Shown here piece by piece: positions 16,843-24,389 of a DNA stretch of 64,000 bases (position 1 is the stretch's first letter; every line of letters begins with the position of its first letter). Source of the stretch: an uncultured Prevotella sp. (lineage in GTDB: Bacteria; Bacteroidota; Bacteroidia; Bacteroidales; Bacteroidaceae); the NCBI GenBank assembly GCA_900314455.1, contig OMVI01000021.1, forward strand, positions 1-64,000, written 5' to 3'. Position numbers and translations under genes: made by a program. The notes beneath the pieces are model-generated. The model did not search any database, was not told the origin of the DNA, and was given only the letters and a program-made list of their open reading frames with translations.

Positions 16843-18513
16843 TTATATCTTCCCCAACCTCTTCACTTCTTCCTCAAACGTATCACGATTGCCGATGCAA
16901 CCGTTCTTCGTGCGGGCGCGATAGTTGTAAATCGTATTGACAGAATAGTGCAGGAACTCAGCTATCTTGCCACTATCGTCGATGCCAAGGCGTATCAACG
17001 CGAAGATACGGAGCGTAGTATTCAACTTGTTGTCAGGTGCTTCGATGCGGTTCTCGGGCTTCAACAAAGCGTTGAAGTCATCGACAAAGGTCGGGAAAAT
17101 GTTCAGGAACGTACTGTCGAAGTAACCATACAGCTCCTCCACATCTTTCTCCTTGCGCTCCGTTGAATGCGTCTGCTGGTACAGTTCGTCAATTTTGTGA
17201 GCCTTGATAAGCCTCGTTGCGTCCTTGCGAGCTTTATCCATGCGGTCGACATAGTCAGAGCAGAGCGACAGGAAGCGCCCTATGTATGCCTCCTTGATTT
17301 GGTCCGACTCATGAAGCCGTGCACTACCGGCACTTATCCGCTCGTTGGCCTCCTTCAGTTTGTTGTAGCTTTCGGCTAGCTTATGGTTCGTTTCGGCCAA
17401 GTCATCATTACGTTGACGAAGGTCGTTGCGCGCCGACAGAACGCGCTTACGCTGCTTTGTGGCATAGTAGAGCAGGAAAAGGAGCACCACGGCGAGTATC
17501 GTTATCAGTACCGTTATAAAAAGAAGGCGATGGTTGGCGGTGTCGAGTTCATCCTTATACTTCGACTCTATAACCGAGAGAATTGGCGAAATCTGCGCCG
17601 TCCGTACACTTGTTCCGAACTTGGCGGCACACTGCCATGAGAATTCAATGTACTTATACGACCTGCTGAGGTCACTCCCGCTGATATAATCGGCTATCGC
17701 CCACAGCGAAGCCTGGTCCATTACGGCATGCGTTATGTCGCAGATGGCAGAGCGGGCGGCCCATGATATCGCCTCCTGCTCAGCCCCCATAGACATTCGG
17801 ATAAGGTATTGGTAGTAGGCAACGAGGGCAAACTCACGCGAGTTCTCTGGTACGAGCTTCACCCATTCGTTGCAAACACGGAGGGCGGCACTAAGGTTAT
17901 TGTCGCTGAAAAAAAGATGACGGCAAAGGAATTCCTTGTATTCGGCTGAGTTCTTGTCGAGGCAGTTCATCGCCAAAAGCTCATACTTCGAACGCATAGC
18001 GTAAGCACTGTCCCTCACGCTCTGTATCTTTGAGTAGTAGCCGAGTTCATTATACAAGTGATATTCAGCCCGATAGTAGTGGAACAGACCGTCGCCACGG
18101 AGCGCAGACTTGTCGACCAGTGCCAGCATAGCCCTTGAATCGGCATAGCTTCCGGCGTTTGACGACTGATAGGCGAGTAGCGAAAGGCAGTCGCCCTCAA
18201 GGTCTTTGCGATTCATCCGGCGTGCAAGCAACAGTGCTCTTTGCAACGTTGCAAGGGCTGAATCGCTCTGGTACGAACGGTATTCCTCAAAGAGCTGCAT
18301 ATCGATGTTGTATCGTGAGGCAGCATCCTTGGTGTTTCCGAGGTTGTTGCGGAGCGTGGCAATGCGTTCCAGTTTTACCTTTTCGTATTGCGGCGCGGCA
18401 ACTATCACTGTATCGAGACGGCGCAGTTCCTCCGTATAATCATGCTTCTCGCCGGCAAAAACGGCAATGGGGAGTAAGGATAGTATTATTATCAGGCTTA
18501 TAAAGCGATGCAT
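16843..18513 (-). CDS. SusR-like membrane-spanning transcriptional regulator (DUF6377 type)
   Basis: 556 residues. Signal/anchor at the N terminus (MHRFISLIIILSLLPIAVFAG), then about 300 residues of helical, TPR-like repeats that would lie in the periplasm, one membrane helix near residues 325-347 (LLFITVLITILAVVLLFLLYY), a coiled-coil stretch (RNDLRQRNDDLAETNHKLAE), and a C-terminal cytoplasmic domain ending in a helix-turn-helix (DDSGKIAEFLHYSVNTIYNYRARTKN). This is the layout of SusR, the activator of the starch system, rather than of hybrid two-component sensors. Its place beside the beta-glucan locus suggests that it senses glucan oligosaccharides and switches on the SusCD operon. It has its own well-formed promoter. 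Confidence 0.8.
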   Translation of the reverse strand: MHRFISLIIILSLLPIAVFAGEKHDYTEELRRLDTVIVAAPQYEKVKLERIATLRNNLGNTKDAASRYNIDMQLFEEYRSYQSDSALATLQRALLLARRMNRKDLEGDCLSLLAYQSSNAGSYADSRAMLALVDKSALRGDGLFHYYRAEYHLYNELGYYSKIQSVRDSAYAMRSKYELLAMNCLDKNSAEYKEFLCRHLFFSDNNLSAALRVCNEWVKLVPENSREFALVAYYQYLIRMSMGAEQEAISWAARSAICDITHAVMDQASLWAIADYISGSDLSRSYKYIEFSWQCAAKFGTSVRTAQISPILSVIESKYKDELDTANHRLLFITVLITILAVVLLFLLYYATKQRKRVLSARNDLRQRNDDLAETNHKLAESYNKLKEANERISAGSARLHESDQIKEAYIGRFLSLCSDYVDRMDKARKDATRLIKAHKIDELYQQTHSTERKEKDVEELYGYFDSTFLNIFPTFVDDFNALLKPENRIEAPDNKLNTTLRIFALIRLGIDDSGKIAEFLHYSVNTIYNYRARTKNGCIGNRDTFEEEVKRLGKI

Positions 18514-18542
18514 TTAAATTCAGTTATCAGGTTTATTTGCTG

Positions 18543-18573
18543 CAAATATAAGGAGAAAAAAATAATATCCAAA
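18543..18573 (-). promoter_or_regulatory. Promoter of the SusR-like regulator
   Basis: Minus-strand TTTG (18573-18570), 19-base spacer, TATATTTG (18550-18543). Full Bacteroidetes consensus at ideal spacing, 30 bases before the start codon. Confidence 0.8.
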
Positions 18574-18675
18574 GTAAAACCGCAATTAATTTAACATTCT
18601 TCGGTTTTATTTGGATATTACTTTCTATTGCCCTCAGGCTGTATTCCTTAATGCATTTGCAACGGGATAGTCTTG

Positions 18676-21198
18676 TTACATACCGGCTCCTGTGCCTGCG
18701 CCGAGGGCTCCTGAGCCCATAGTTCCCATCTGCTGACCACCCGTCTGGTGCTCGCTGAAGTCGCTGGAAGCCTTCGACTGCCTCTGCTGGAACATGCGCT
18801 TGGTGTTTCCGAAGTTCCATGTCACGGTCAGACCGATGCTCCGCATGTCGACGCCGATGCGCATACGCTGGTTGAAATCGTCGTTGAAGGTCTCATTGTT
18901 GATATGCAACCGGTTGGAGAACGGCGTCACGAACATCAGCGAAACGTTCAGCTTGTCCTTTATAATGTCCTTGGCGAGTGTCGTGAACATCATGTTCATG
19001 TCGCCGCCGAGGCCCTGTAGGCTCACGTCCTTTGTCTTTGCGAAAGCTCCGATACTCCATTTCAGGTCCCACCACAGCGTCTGCTGGAAATTGAAGAAGC
19101 CACTTGCCGACCATCCACTGTTACTATAGGCGAGGCGGTCGGAGCGTGTATCGGTGTAGCCAAGACTGAAATTACCCATCAGACGGGTCTTTGTCGTTGG
19201 CGACCAACTGGCGAATATGTTACCCGAAGTGTATCTGTTCTTGACGATATTGCCGTATGTTTGATTCAAAATGGCGCCGTCCATGAAGCTGTACTGGTAT
19301 ATCTGATTGTTGCAGAAATTCTGCGAGAGAGTGGCATTGATGACGAACTTCGACGAGAAATGATTGAACACGAGGTTTATGTTGTGCGATTTCTCGACGT
19401 CGAGGTCAGGATTTCCGTATGTCAGCATTGTAGGATTACTACGGTCGACGTAAGGATTCAGATAGCTGATGCCCGGCCGCACGATGCGCATAGAGTAAGA
19501 AAGACCAATGTTCGTGGCAGCGGCAAGGCTCCAGGTGAAGCTCGCCGTCGGAACGAAATTGCCATAGTTTCGATGGAAGTTGTCGCCGGCACCGTGCTCA
19601 AACTTCACGCGCTCCCATGTCTGCTCGTATCTTGCACCAAGCCGAGTAGAGAATATGCCGAACGTTCCGCTGTACTCTGCGTATCCGGCGAGTATGTCCA
19701 CGTTGTTGCGGTACTCCGAACTGTTGTCGGAATTGTAGACATCGGAGCCGTCAACAATATTATAATAGCGTGAGTCGCTGTGATTGGTGCGAGCCGTGAA
19801 CTTAGCTCCGGCGCTCAGGGTGTGCTTCTCGCTGCCCAGCGGAGTTACGTAGTCGATTTGCCCGATGTGCTCGGTGCCGCGCGCATGGACATCCGAATAC
19901 ATGTCAACGAGGCTCAACGGCATCGCCTGAGCCATTCCCGGAACACTCAACGAGTCGTAAGTGGTGCGCGTGGAGTTGTGGTTCGGCGAATTGTTGAAAA
20001 GGTATGTCAGCGTGATACTGCTCGTCTTGGCTTTGTTCAGGAACCTTTGGTAGTCCAAACTGGCGTCGATGGAGAAGTTGCGCTGCTTCATATCGAACAG
20101 ATTTGAGTAGGAGAAGCCGTCGCCGAAGGCTCCGCCGCTGAACGTCGTGGTAGGATGTCCGTTGTTCTTAAGCGTGAAACGCGTCACGCCGACCGTCGCA
20201 TCGACTTGCTGCATGGAGTCGATGGCATAGCCGAGACTAAGGTCTCCCATTGCGAAAGGCGTCCGCGATTTACTCTCCTGATAGTAACTCATGTCGTAGC
20301 CGCCGCTTTGTTGCTGCGTCGTTCGGTCGAAGCTGACACGTGTCGACATAGGGAACGTTTGGTTGGTGAACACGTTCGCGCTGTAAGTAAGCTTCCCCTG
20401 CTGTCCGCTGACGAACACCGAGCCGTTCCAGTTGTGGTTGCCGATGGAGGCGCGGATAGAGCCGTTGTAGCCGTTCATCGACTGCTTGTCACCGTTCTGC
20501 GCATCTGCCATGACGATGTTGAGTATTCCTCCCGTTCCCTCAGCATCGTACTTAGCTCCCGGATTGGTCTCTACCTCAATCGACTTGACAGCCGACGCAG
20601 GCATACTCTTGAAGATTTGCGACGGATTCGACGAGAACATGATACTCGGTTTACCGTTGACGTAGACCTTGAACGAACTCGAGCCCTTCACCTGAATGTT
20701 GTCCTGACCGTCCACGGTGACCATCGGGACCTTGCGAAGCATGTCGAGTACGGTCTGAGATTTTGAGTCGACATCACTCTGGACATCGTAGGTTGTCTTG
20801 TCGGTGGTCATCTTAACGAGCGGCTTCTGTGCCACAACGGTGACGCCTTCAAGCTGTTGGGCGTCATCCTCGATGTACATTGTGCCCAAGTCAACAGACC
20901 GCTGCCCACTGAGATTCACACGTTTCGTGATGGTCTTGTGCCCCACGCTGCTCAGAATGACGGTATATAGACCGCGCCCCGACACCGATTGGGAGACGTG
21001 TCCCTGCTCATCGGTGACTGACATGGCATCAGCAGAGCCCTTGGTATTTGTGCCTTTGTACACCCGGACGGTAGCATATGGCTCTCCCTCGTGGGTCACC
21101 GAGTCCAATAAAAGTCCTTTGATTATTGTTGTCTGCGCACTTGTTTGCAAAGAGAATACTGCCAACAAAAGCATGAGGAATGCTGCTTTAATTTTCAT
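18676..21198 (-). CDS. TonB-dependent receptor-like outer-membrane beta-barrel protein
   Basis: 840 residues. Signal peptide (MKIKAAFLMLLLAVFSLQTSA), carboxypeptidase-regulatory-like domain (about 25-110), plug region (VVAQKPLVKMTTDKTTYDV, VLDMLRKVPMVTVDGQDNIQ, VYVNGKPSIM, ETNPGAKYDAEGTGGILNIV) and a long barrel rich in aromatic strands. It belongs to the outer-membrane receptor group with a C-terminal beta-barrel of the OMP_b-brl type, distinct from SusC, and has no SusD partner. After the barrel comes a Ser/Gly/Gln-rich tail (GTMGSGALGAGTGAGM) instead of a terminal Phe. Ligand unknown. Confidence 0.85.
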   Translation of the reverse strand: MKIKAAFLMLLLAVFSLQTSAQTTIIKGLLLDSVTHEGEPYATVRVYKGTNTKGSADAMSVTDEQGHVSQSVSGRGLYTVILSSVGHKTITKRVNLSGQRSVDLGTMYIEDDAQQLEGVTVVAQKPLVKMTTDKTTYDVQSDVDSKSQTVLDMLRKVPMVTVDGQDNIQVKGSSSFKVYVNGKPSIMFSSNPSQIFKSMPASAVKSIEVETNPGAKYDAEGTGGILNIVMADAQNGDKQSMNGYNGSIRASIGNHNWNGSVFVSGQQGKLTYSANVFTNQTFPMSTRVSFDRTTQQQSGGYDMSYYQESKSRTPFAMGDLSLGYAIDSMQQVDATVGVTRFTLKNNGHPTTTFSGGAFGDGFSYSNLFDMKQRNFSIDASLDYQRFLNKAKTSSITLTYLFNNSPNHNSTRTTYDSLSVPGMAQAMPLSLVDMYSDVHARGTEHIGQIDYVTPLGSEKHTLSAGAKFTARTNHSDSRYYNIVDGSDVYNSDNSSEYRNNVDILAGYAEYSGTFGIFSTRLGARYEQTWERVKFEHGAGDNFHRNYGNFVPTASFTWSLAAATNIGLSYSMRIVRPGISYLNPYVDRSNPTMLTYGNPDLDVEKSHNINLVFNHFSSKFVINATLSQNFCNNQIYQYSFMDGAILNQTYGNIVKNRYTSGNIFASWSPTTKTRLMGNFSLGYTDTRSDRLAYSNSGWSASGFFNFQQTLWWDLKWSIGAFAKTKDVSLQGLGGDMNMMFTTLAKDIIKDKLNVSLMFVTPFSNRLHINNETFNDDFNQRMRIGVDMRSIGLTVTWNFGNTKRMFQQRQSKASSDFSEHQTGGQQMGTMGSGALGAGTGAGM

Positions 21199-21228
21199 TT
21201 AATATTTGGTTTGAGTACGTATGAAGTG

Positions 21229-21236
21229 CAAAGATA
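21229..21236 (-). promoter_or_regulatory. Promoter -7 element of the receptor gene
   Basis: TATCTTTG on the minus strand, 31 bases before the start codon; no clear -33 element. Confidence 0.5.
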
Positions 21237-21284
21237 GTGAAAAATTAATGTTTGCTATCGCTTTTAATATTTTTTTTTAATTCT

Positions 21285-23282
21285 TCAAAACTTCCACCTG
21301 AGCTGGAGCTCAAGGTCGGTTTGGGAACTCCCATCAATCTGCTGGAGGCCCGAAGAGATGTGGTCGCGGTCGAAATAGTCGGAAATGCCACACTTGCAGA
21401 TAAGCATCAAGTCCTTCGTTATGTCCCCACGTACGAACAGCGCATAGCGGATGCCACGCCCGTAGTAAGCCGGGAAGGAGAACGAATACAACGGACCACG
21501 CTCGTAGGAGTATATCCTGCTGGCGTAGTCGTCGGTGTCGAAGTATCCGAAAGTTCCCACAAGGCGAAGCCGCCACACCTTGCAGCCACCCGTGAGGGAC
21601 GTCATCCAGCCATAGCTGTTGTCCTTGTAGCCGTTGTAAGCTACGTCGCCCTGCATGCGGAGCAGCCAAGTGTCGCCGCCATAGCCAACCGACAGGCGTC
21701 CGCGCTGCGTTATGTCGTCGGTCAGTCCCGTCTTCTTCGAGTTGTCCTTCTGCCGGATACGAATGCGGTAGCGCCCCAGCACCGTCCACTTCTTCAGTGT
21801 CAGCGTTGCCGTAATGGCATTGTCCCAACTGTGGCTTGCCTCCATTGCCTGATAACGGGGCTTCGAAAAGTATGCGTAATCGGTATATGCCATGATGTTG
21901 AGGTTCTCGCATGCCTTCCATGTTATGCCGAAATAGATTCCGTTTTCGTTCTGAATATGACCGCCATCGCTGTAGCTTTGTGAGAAGAGCGACGAGTATT
22001 TGTAACCGTAATAGCGCTGAAGGAGCATCAGTGACACGCTGTTTGAGGCAATAAACGACAAGGCATTGATAGTGGCAATGCCGTGGCTGTTGCCCGTAGC
22101 GGTCTCTCCGCTGAAGGAGATACGGCTGTTCACATAACCGTAATCTACACTGGCGTTCCAGAAATTGCTGCCTGCGGGATAGTATCTGCGGTACTCCTGC
22201 TTCGTGTTGGGGCACAGTTCACGGTCGAGGTGGGCATAGACGCCGGTGACGCCGACATGGAAACCGCCGCCCTGCCAGTGGAGATTGCCACCCGTGGCAG
22301 TCTCGTGGGCGTTGTTCTTGCGTACCATTTCCGCCTTGGTACGATGATAACCGCTCTTCTGAATGGTTGCAATTGTTCCGTCCTCGTTGAGTGTTGCGTC
22401 GATACCACGGTACGAGAAGAAACCCGTCAGCTCCAATCCCTTAGTCAACGTGACCGTTGCTGCCGCGCCTTGCATGTAGTTTGCCTGCGAGCGAGACGAG
22501 TGGGCGCGCACGCTATTGGTACTTCTTCCGAGCGAGGAGAGCGTCATCATCTTGCCGAAACCAAAGTCGTTGTTCATCACAAGTCCCATTCCGAGCCTCA
22601 GCTTATACTGTCCGAGGGCGAGGGTCTTAATGCGTCCGAGCCTGCGAAGTACGAGATAATAGCTGTAATAGTCGTATCCCTTGCCATTGCCACTTGCAAA
22701 AAGAGGCTCACCAGCATCTTGTGAGCCTTGCAATCCGAATTTTATAAAGCTACCGACGTTGAACGTATATCTGACGCTATGCCTGTATTTCGGTCCGAGA
22801 TAGCCGTCGCGGTCGCCCTTGCGGGTGTAGAATGGTATCTTCATCGTTGCCAAAACCTCGCTGCGTCCTTGCTTTGCTATGTCCTTCAGCTTTGGAAACT
22901 TCGCCTTGCCGTCATCGTTCTGTATCGTGATAAAGTATTGTAGCATTTGCCGGCGAATAGGGTCGAGACTCTCGATGAGCGACAGTTCGCCGATGGATTT
23001 CATTCCGTGGTACTGGTAGATGTATGCTTCGATGTCTTCAATCTGCTGCGCTGTGAGAAAGGGAATGCGACTGAGCTCATCGCGGGTTGCGTGGTTTATG
23101 TCGATGGGGTTGTCCTCCAAGTCGCTGAGAACGTCGAACATCTCTTCCGAAACTTCAATATCTCCGTCGTCAGACGCCGTCAATTCGTCAAGAAATTTCT
23201 CCCAAGGACGTTGCTGTTGTGCTGTTGCGGTAGTGCAGATTATAGTCAATAGTAATGAGGCAAGTAGTGGCTTTAGGTTCAT
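21285..23282 (-). CDS. Exported protein with helix-hairpin-helix domain and predicted outer-membrane barrel
   Basis: 665 residues from the ATG at 23282, chosen because it opens a normal signal peptide (MNLKPLLASLLLTIICTTATA); an upstream in-frame ATG would add 18 charged residues. Residues about 55-125 form a ComEA-like helix-hairpin-helix unit (NPIDINHATRDELSRIPFL, QQIEDIEAYIYQYHGM, then IGELSLIESLDP). The remaining about 500 residues are rich in Tyr, Gly and alternating strands and end in LELQLRWKF, with a terminal Phe as in outer-membrane barrels. The combination suggests a periplasmic HhH domain on a barrel. DNA binding is not proven; in this family the HhH may simply be a structural unit. 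No neighbour explains its job. Confidence 0.7.
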   Translation of the reverse strand: MNLKPLLASLLLTIICTTATAQQQRPWEKFLDELTASDDGDIEVSEEMFDVLSDLEDNPIDINHATRDELSRIPFLTAQQIEDIEAYIYQYHGMKSIGELSLIESLDPIRRQMLQYFITIQNDDGKAKFPKLKDIAKQGRSEVLATMKIPFYTRKGDRDGYLGPKYRHSVRYTFNVGSFIKFGLQGSQDAGEPLFASGNGKGYDYYSYYLVLRRLGRIKTLALGQYKLRLGMGLVMNNDFGFGKMMTLSSLGRSTNSVRAHSSRSQANYMQGAAATVTLTKGLELTGFFSYRGIDATLNEDGTIATIQKSGYHRTKAEMVRKNNAHETATGGNLHWQGGGFHVGVTGVYAHLDRELCPNTKQEYRRYYPAGSNFWNASVDYGYVNSRISFSGETATGNSHGIATINALSFIASNSVSLMLLQRYYGYKYSSLFSQSYSDGGHIQNENGIYFGITWKACENLNIMAYTDYAYFSKPRYQAMEASHSWDNAITATLTLKKWTVLGRYRIRIRQKDNSKKTGLTDDITQRGRLSVGYGGDTWLLRMQGDVAYNGYKDNSYGWMTSLTGGCKVWRLRLVGTFGYFDTDDYASRIYSYERGPLYSFSFPAYYGRGIRYALFVRGDITKDLMLICKCGISDYFDRDHISSGLQQIDGSSQTDLELQLRWKF

Positions 23283-23402
23283 TGTGTGTGGTTTTTTAGG
23301 TTTATTAATTAATTTATCTCTTTCGGCCATTTCCATATAATCAGGAATGTGAACCTAATCGAAGTAGCTTTATGATAGGTTTAGTTTCTTTTAACTGCAT
23401 AT

Positions 23403-23672
23403 TCAGAGATTTTTAACATATTCATCGAAGTGATCTAAATCCAACGTTTCCAGTTCCTTTCCTGAACGAGCATATTCAATAGCTGCTTTAGTTTGCGCAT
23501 TAAGAACGTCATAAACTTTATTGGAAGAGTCTAAAGCACGCTGCAAAATAGTTTCAGTGAAATTACTGAAACTTCGATTCTGTCGCTTTGCCATCTCCTT
23601 TAGGCTCTTAACTAAATCAGAATTCCAACGGAAGGAAACCGATTGTTTAACTGTAGTTACTGACGTGTTCAT
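23403..23672 (-). CDS. Ribbon-helix-helix antitoxin-like protein, no toxin partner seen
   Basis: 89 residues. N-terminal VKQSVSFRWNSDLVKSLKEM and the following helix RSFSNFTETILQRAL fit a CopG/Arc ribbon-helix-helix DNA-binding domain as found in antitoxins; the C-terminal half (NAQTKAAIEYARSGKELETL) is acidic and would be the toxin-binding tail. No toxin-size frame lies on either side (120 bases to the HhH gene, repeats upstream). It has a strong Shine-Dalgarno sequence, unusual in this phylum, and lower GC than its neighbours, which hints at acquisition by transfer and later loss of the toxin. Confidence 0.65.
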   Translation of the reverse strand: MNTSVTTVKQSVSFRWNSDLVKSLKEMAKRQNRSFSNFTETILQRALDSSNKVYDVLNAQTKAAIEYARSGKELETLDLDHFDEYVKNL

Positions 23673-23678
23673 TTTTAT

Positions 23679-23686
23679 CTCCTTTT
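23679..23686 (-). promoter_or_regulatory. Strong Shine-Dalgarno sequence of the antitoxin-like gene
   Basis: AAAAGGAG on the minus strand, 6 bases before the ATG. Most other genes in the window lack such a site, so this one stands out and also supports the chosen start. A TACATTTG -7 element lies just upstream (23692-23699). Confidence 0.7.
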
Positions 23687-23866
23687 ACATGCAAATGTAA
23701 TACAAAGTATTCAATAGTTGAAGCGATAGGGAATATTTTTTCTAAATATTTTATTTGGAGAAGGCTAAAATAGAGTTTAAAAGGTTAGAAGTATGTTTTT
23801 GGAGTATATTCTATAGACATAATGACATAAAGACACATATGCTTGCACCAACAAAAAATATCTGCA

Positions 23867-23894
23867 TCCCCTCCATTCGGAGGGGCTTGGGGAG
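23867..23894. repeat. CTCCCC/GGGGAG hairpin repeat, copy 4
   Basis: CCCCTCC pairs with GGAGGGG around ATTC, followed by CTTGGGGAG. The 25 bases before it (GCTTGCACCAACA...) match those before the copy at 16803. Confidence 0.8.
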
Positions 23895-23939
23895 ACCGCA
23901 GCTAACCTTTTGTAATTCAAAAGCTTAGCTTTCGTCTTG

Positions 23940-24021
23940 GTTTTTAATTTATTTTTGTCAGATTTTTAATTTATTTTTCTTCCATTTTTAATTTATTTTT
24001 TGAGCAAAAATAAATTAAAAA
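23940..24021. repeat. AT-rich array, copy B
   Basis: Three direct TTTTTAATTTATTTTT units separated by short spacers and one inverted unit (AAAAATAAATTAAAAA) at the 3' end, flanked by GCTTAGCTTT and by AAAGCTAAAAC. Confidence 0.75.
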
Positions 24022-24066
24022 CAAAGCTAAAACATAAGGTTTGACATCGTAAAAGGTAAAGTTTAA

Positions 24067-24095
24067 CCTCTCCAAACCTCCCCCAAGGGGAGGCT
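24067..24095. repeat. CTCCCC/GGGGAG hairpin repeat, copy 5
   Basis: CCTCTCCAAACCTCCCCCAA followed by GGGGAGGCTT, then TAATGCCTCCTTG as at 16560, 37172 and 47136. Confidence 0.75.
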
Positions 24096-24172
24096 TCCAA
24101 TCACCTAATGCCTCCTTGAGACATATATATGTCATCTTAGTTTATTAATTTTGGATTTATAAAGTGGTTTGC

Positions 24173-24204
24173 CATCCACCGCAGGGGCGCCCCTGCGGTG
24201 GATG
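24173..24204. repeat. 32-bp palindrome, copy 2
   Basis: CATCCACCGCAGGGGC pairs with its exact reverse complement. Compared with 16625-16656 the changes T-to-C and A-to-G are compensated in both arms. Confidence 0.85.
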
Positions 24205-24315
24205 GGAATTAAACCTCGGTCATTGTGGATAGGCCCAAAAACAATTCAAGCCTCCTTCAAGTTGAGGATGTTCAATTACCTTATAGCTTTCGCAAAAACT
24301 GCTTTGGTAATCAGA

Positions 24316-24340
24316 CATCCTCCCCTTGGGGGAGGCTTGG
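24316..24340. repeat. CTCCCC/GGGGAG hairpin repeat, copy 6
   Basis: CATCCTCCCCTTGGGGGAGG followed by CTTGGAGATG, preceded by TTTGGTAATCAGA as in the other composite copies. Confidence 0.75.
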
Positions 24341-24389
24341 AGATGTTTTATGGAATCCCTTTAGAGGATATAAGAATCCTATAATTGAA

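Larger units (their letters stand above)
23673..24389. other. Intergenic region with a composite repeat
   Basis: No gene supported. From 23830 to 24345 it is a mosaic: hairpin (23867-23894), AT-rich array (23940-24021), hairpin (24067-24095), 32-bp palindrome (24173-24204) and hairpin (24316-24340). The first 130 bases hold the promoter of the antitoxin-like gene. Confidence 0.7.

Noticed and set aside
18533..18820. Short minus-strand frame at the end of the receptor gene
   Set aside because: It overlaps the receptor C terminus in another frame and has no start context or motif.
21334..22215. 293-codon frame in another minus-strand frame of the HhH-barrel gene
   Set aside because: Arg/Gln/His-rich composition of an off-frame translation; the HhH-barrel frame has a signal peptide and terminal Phe.
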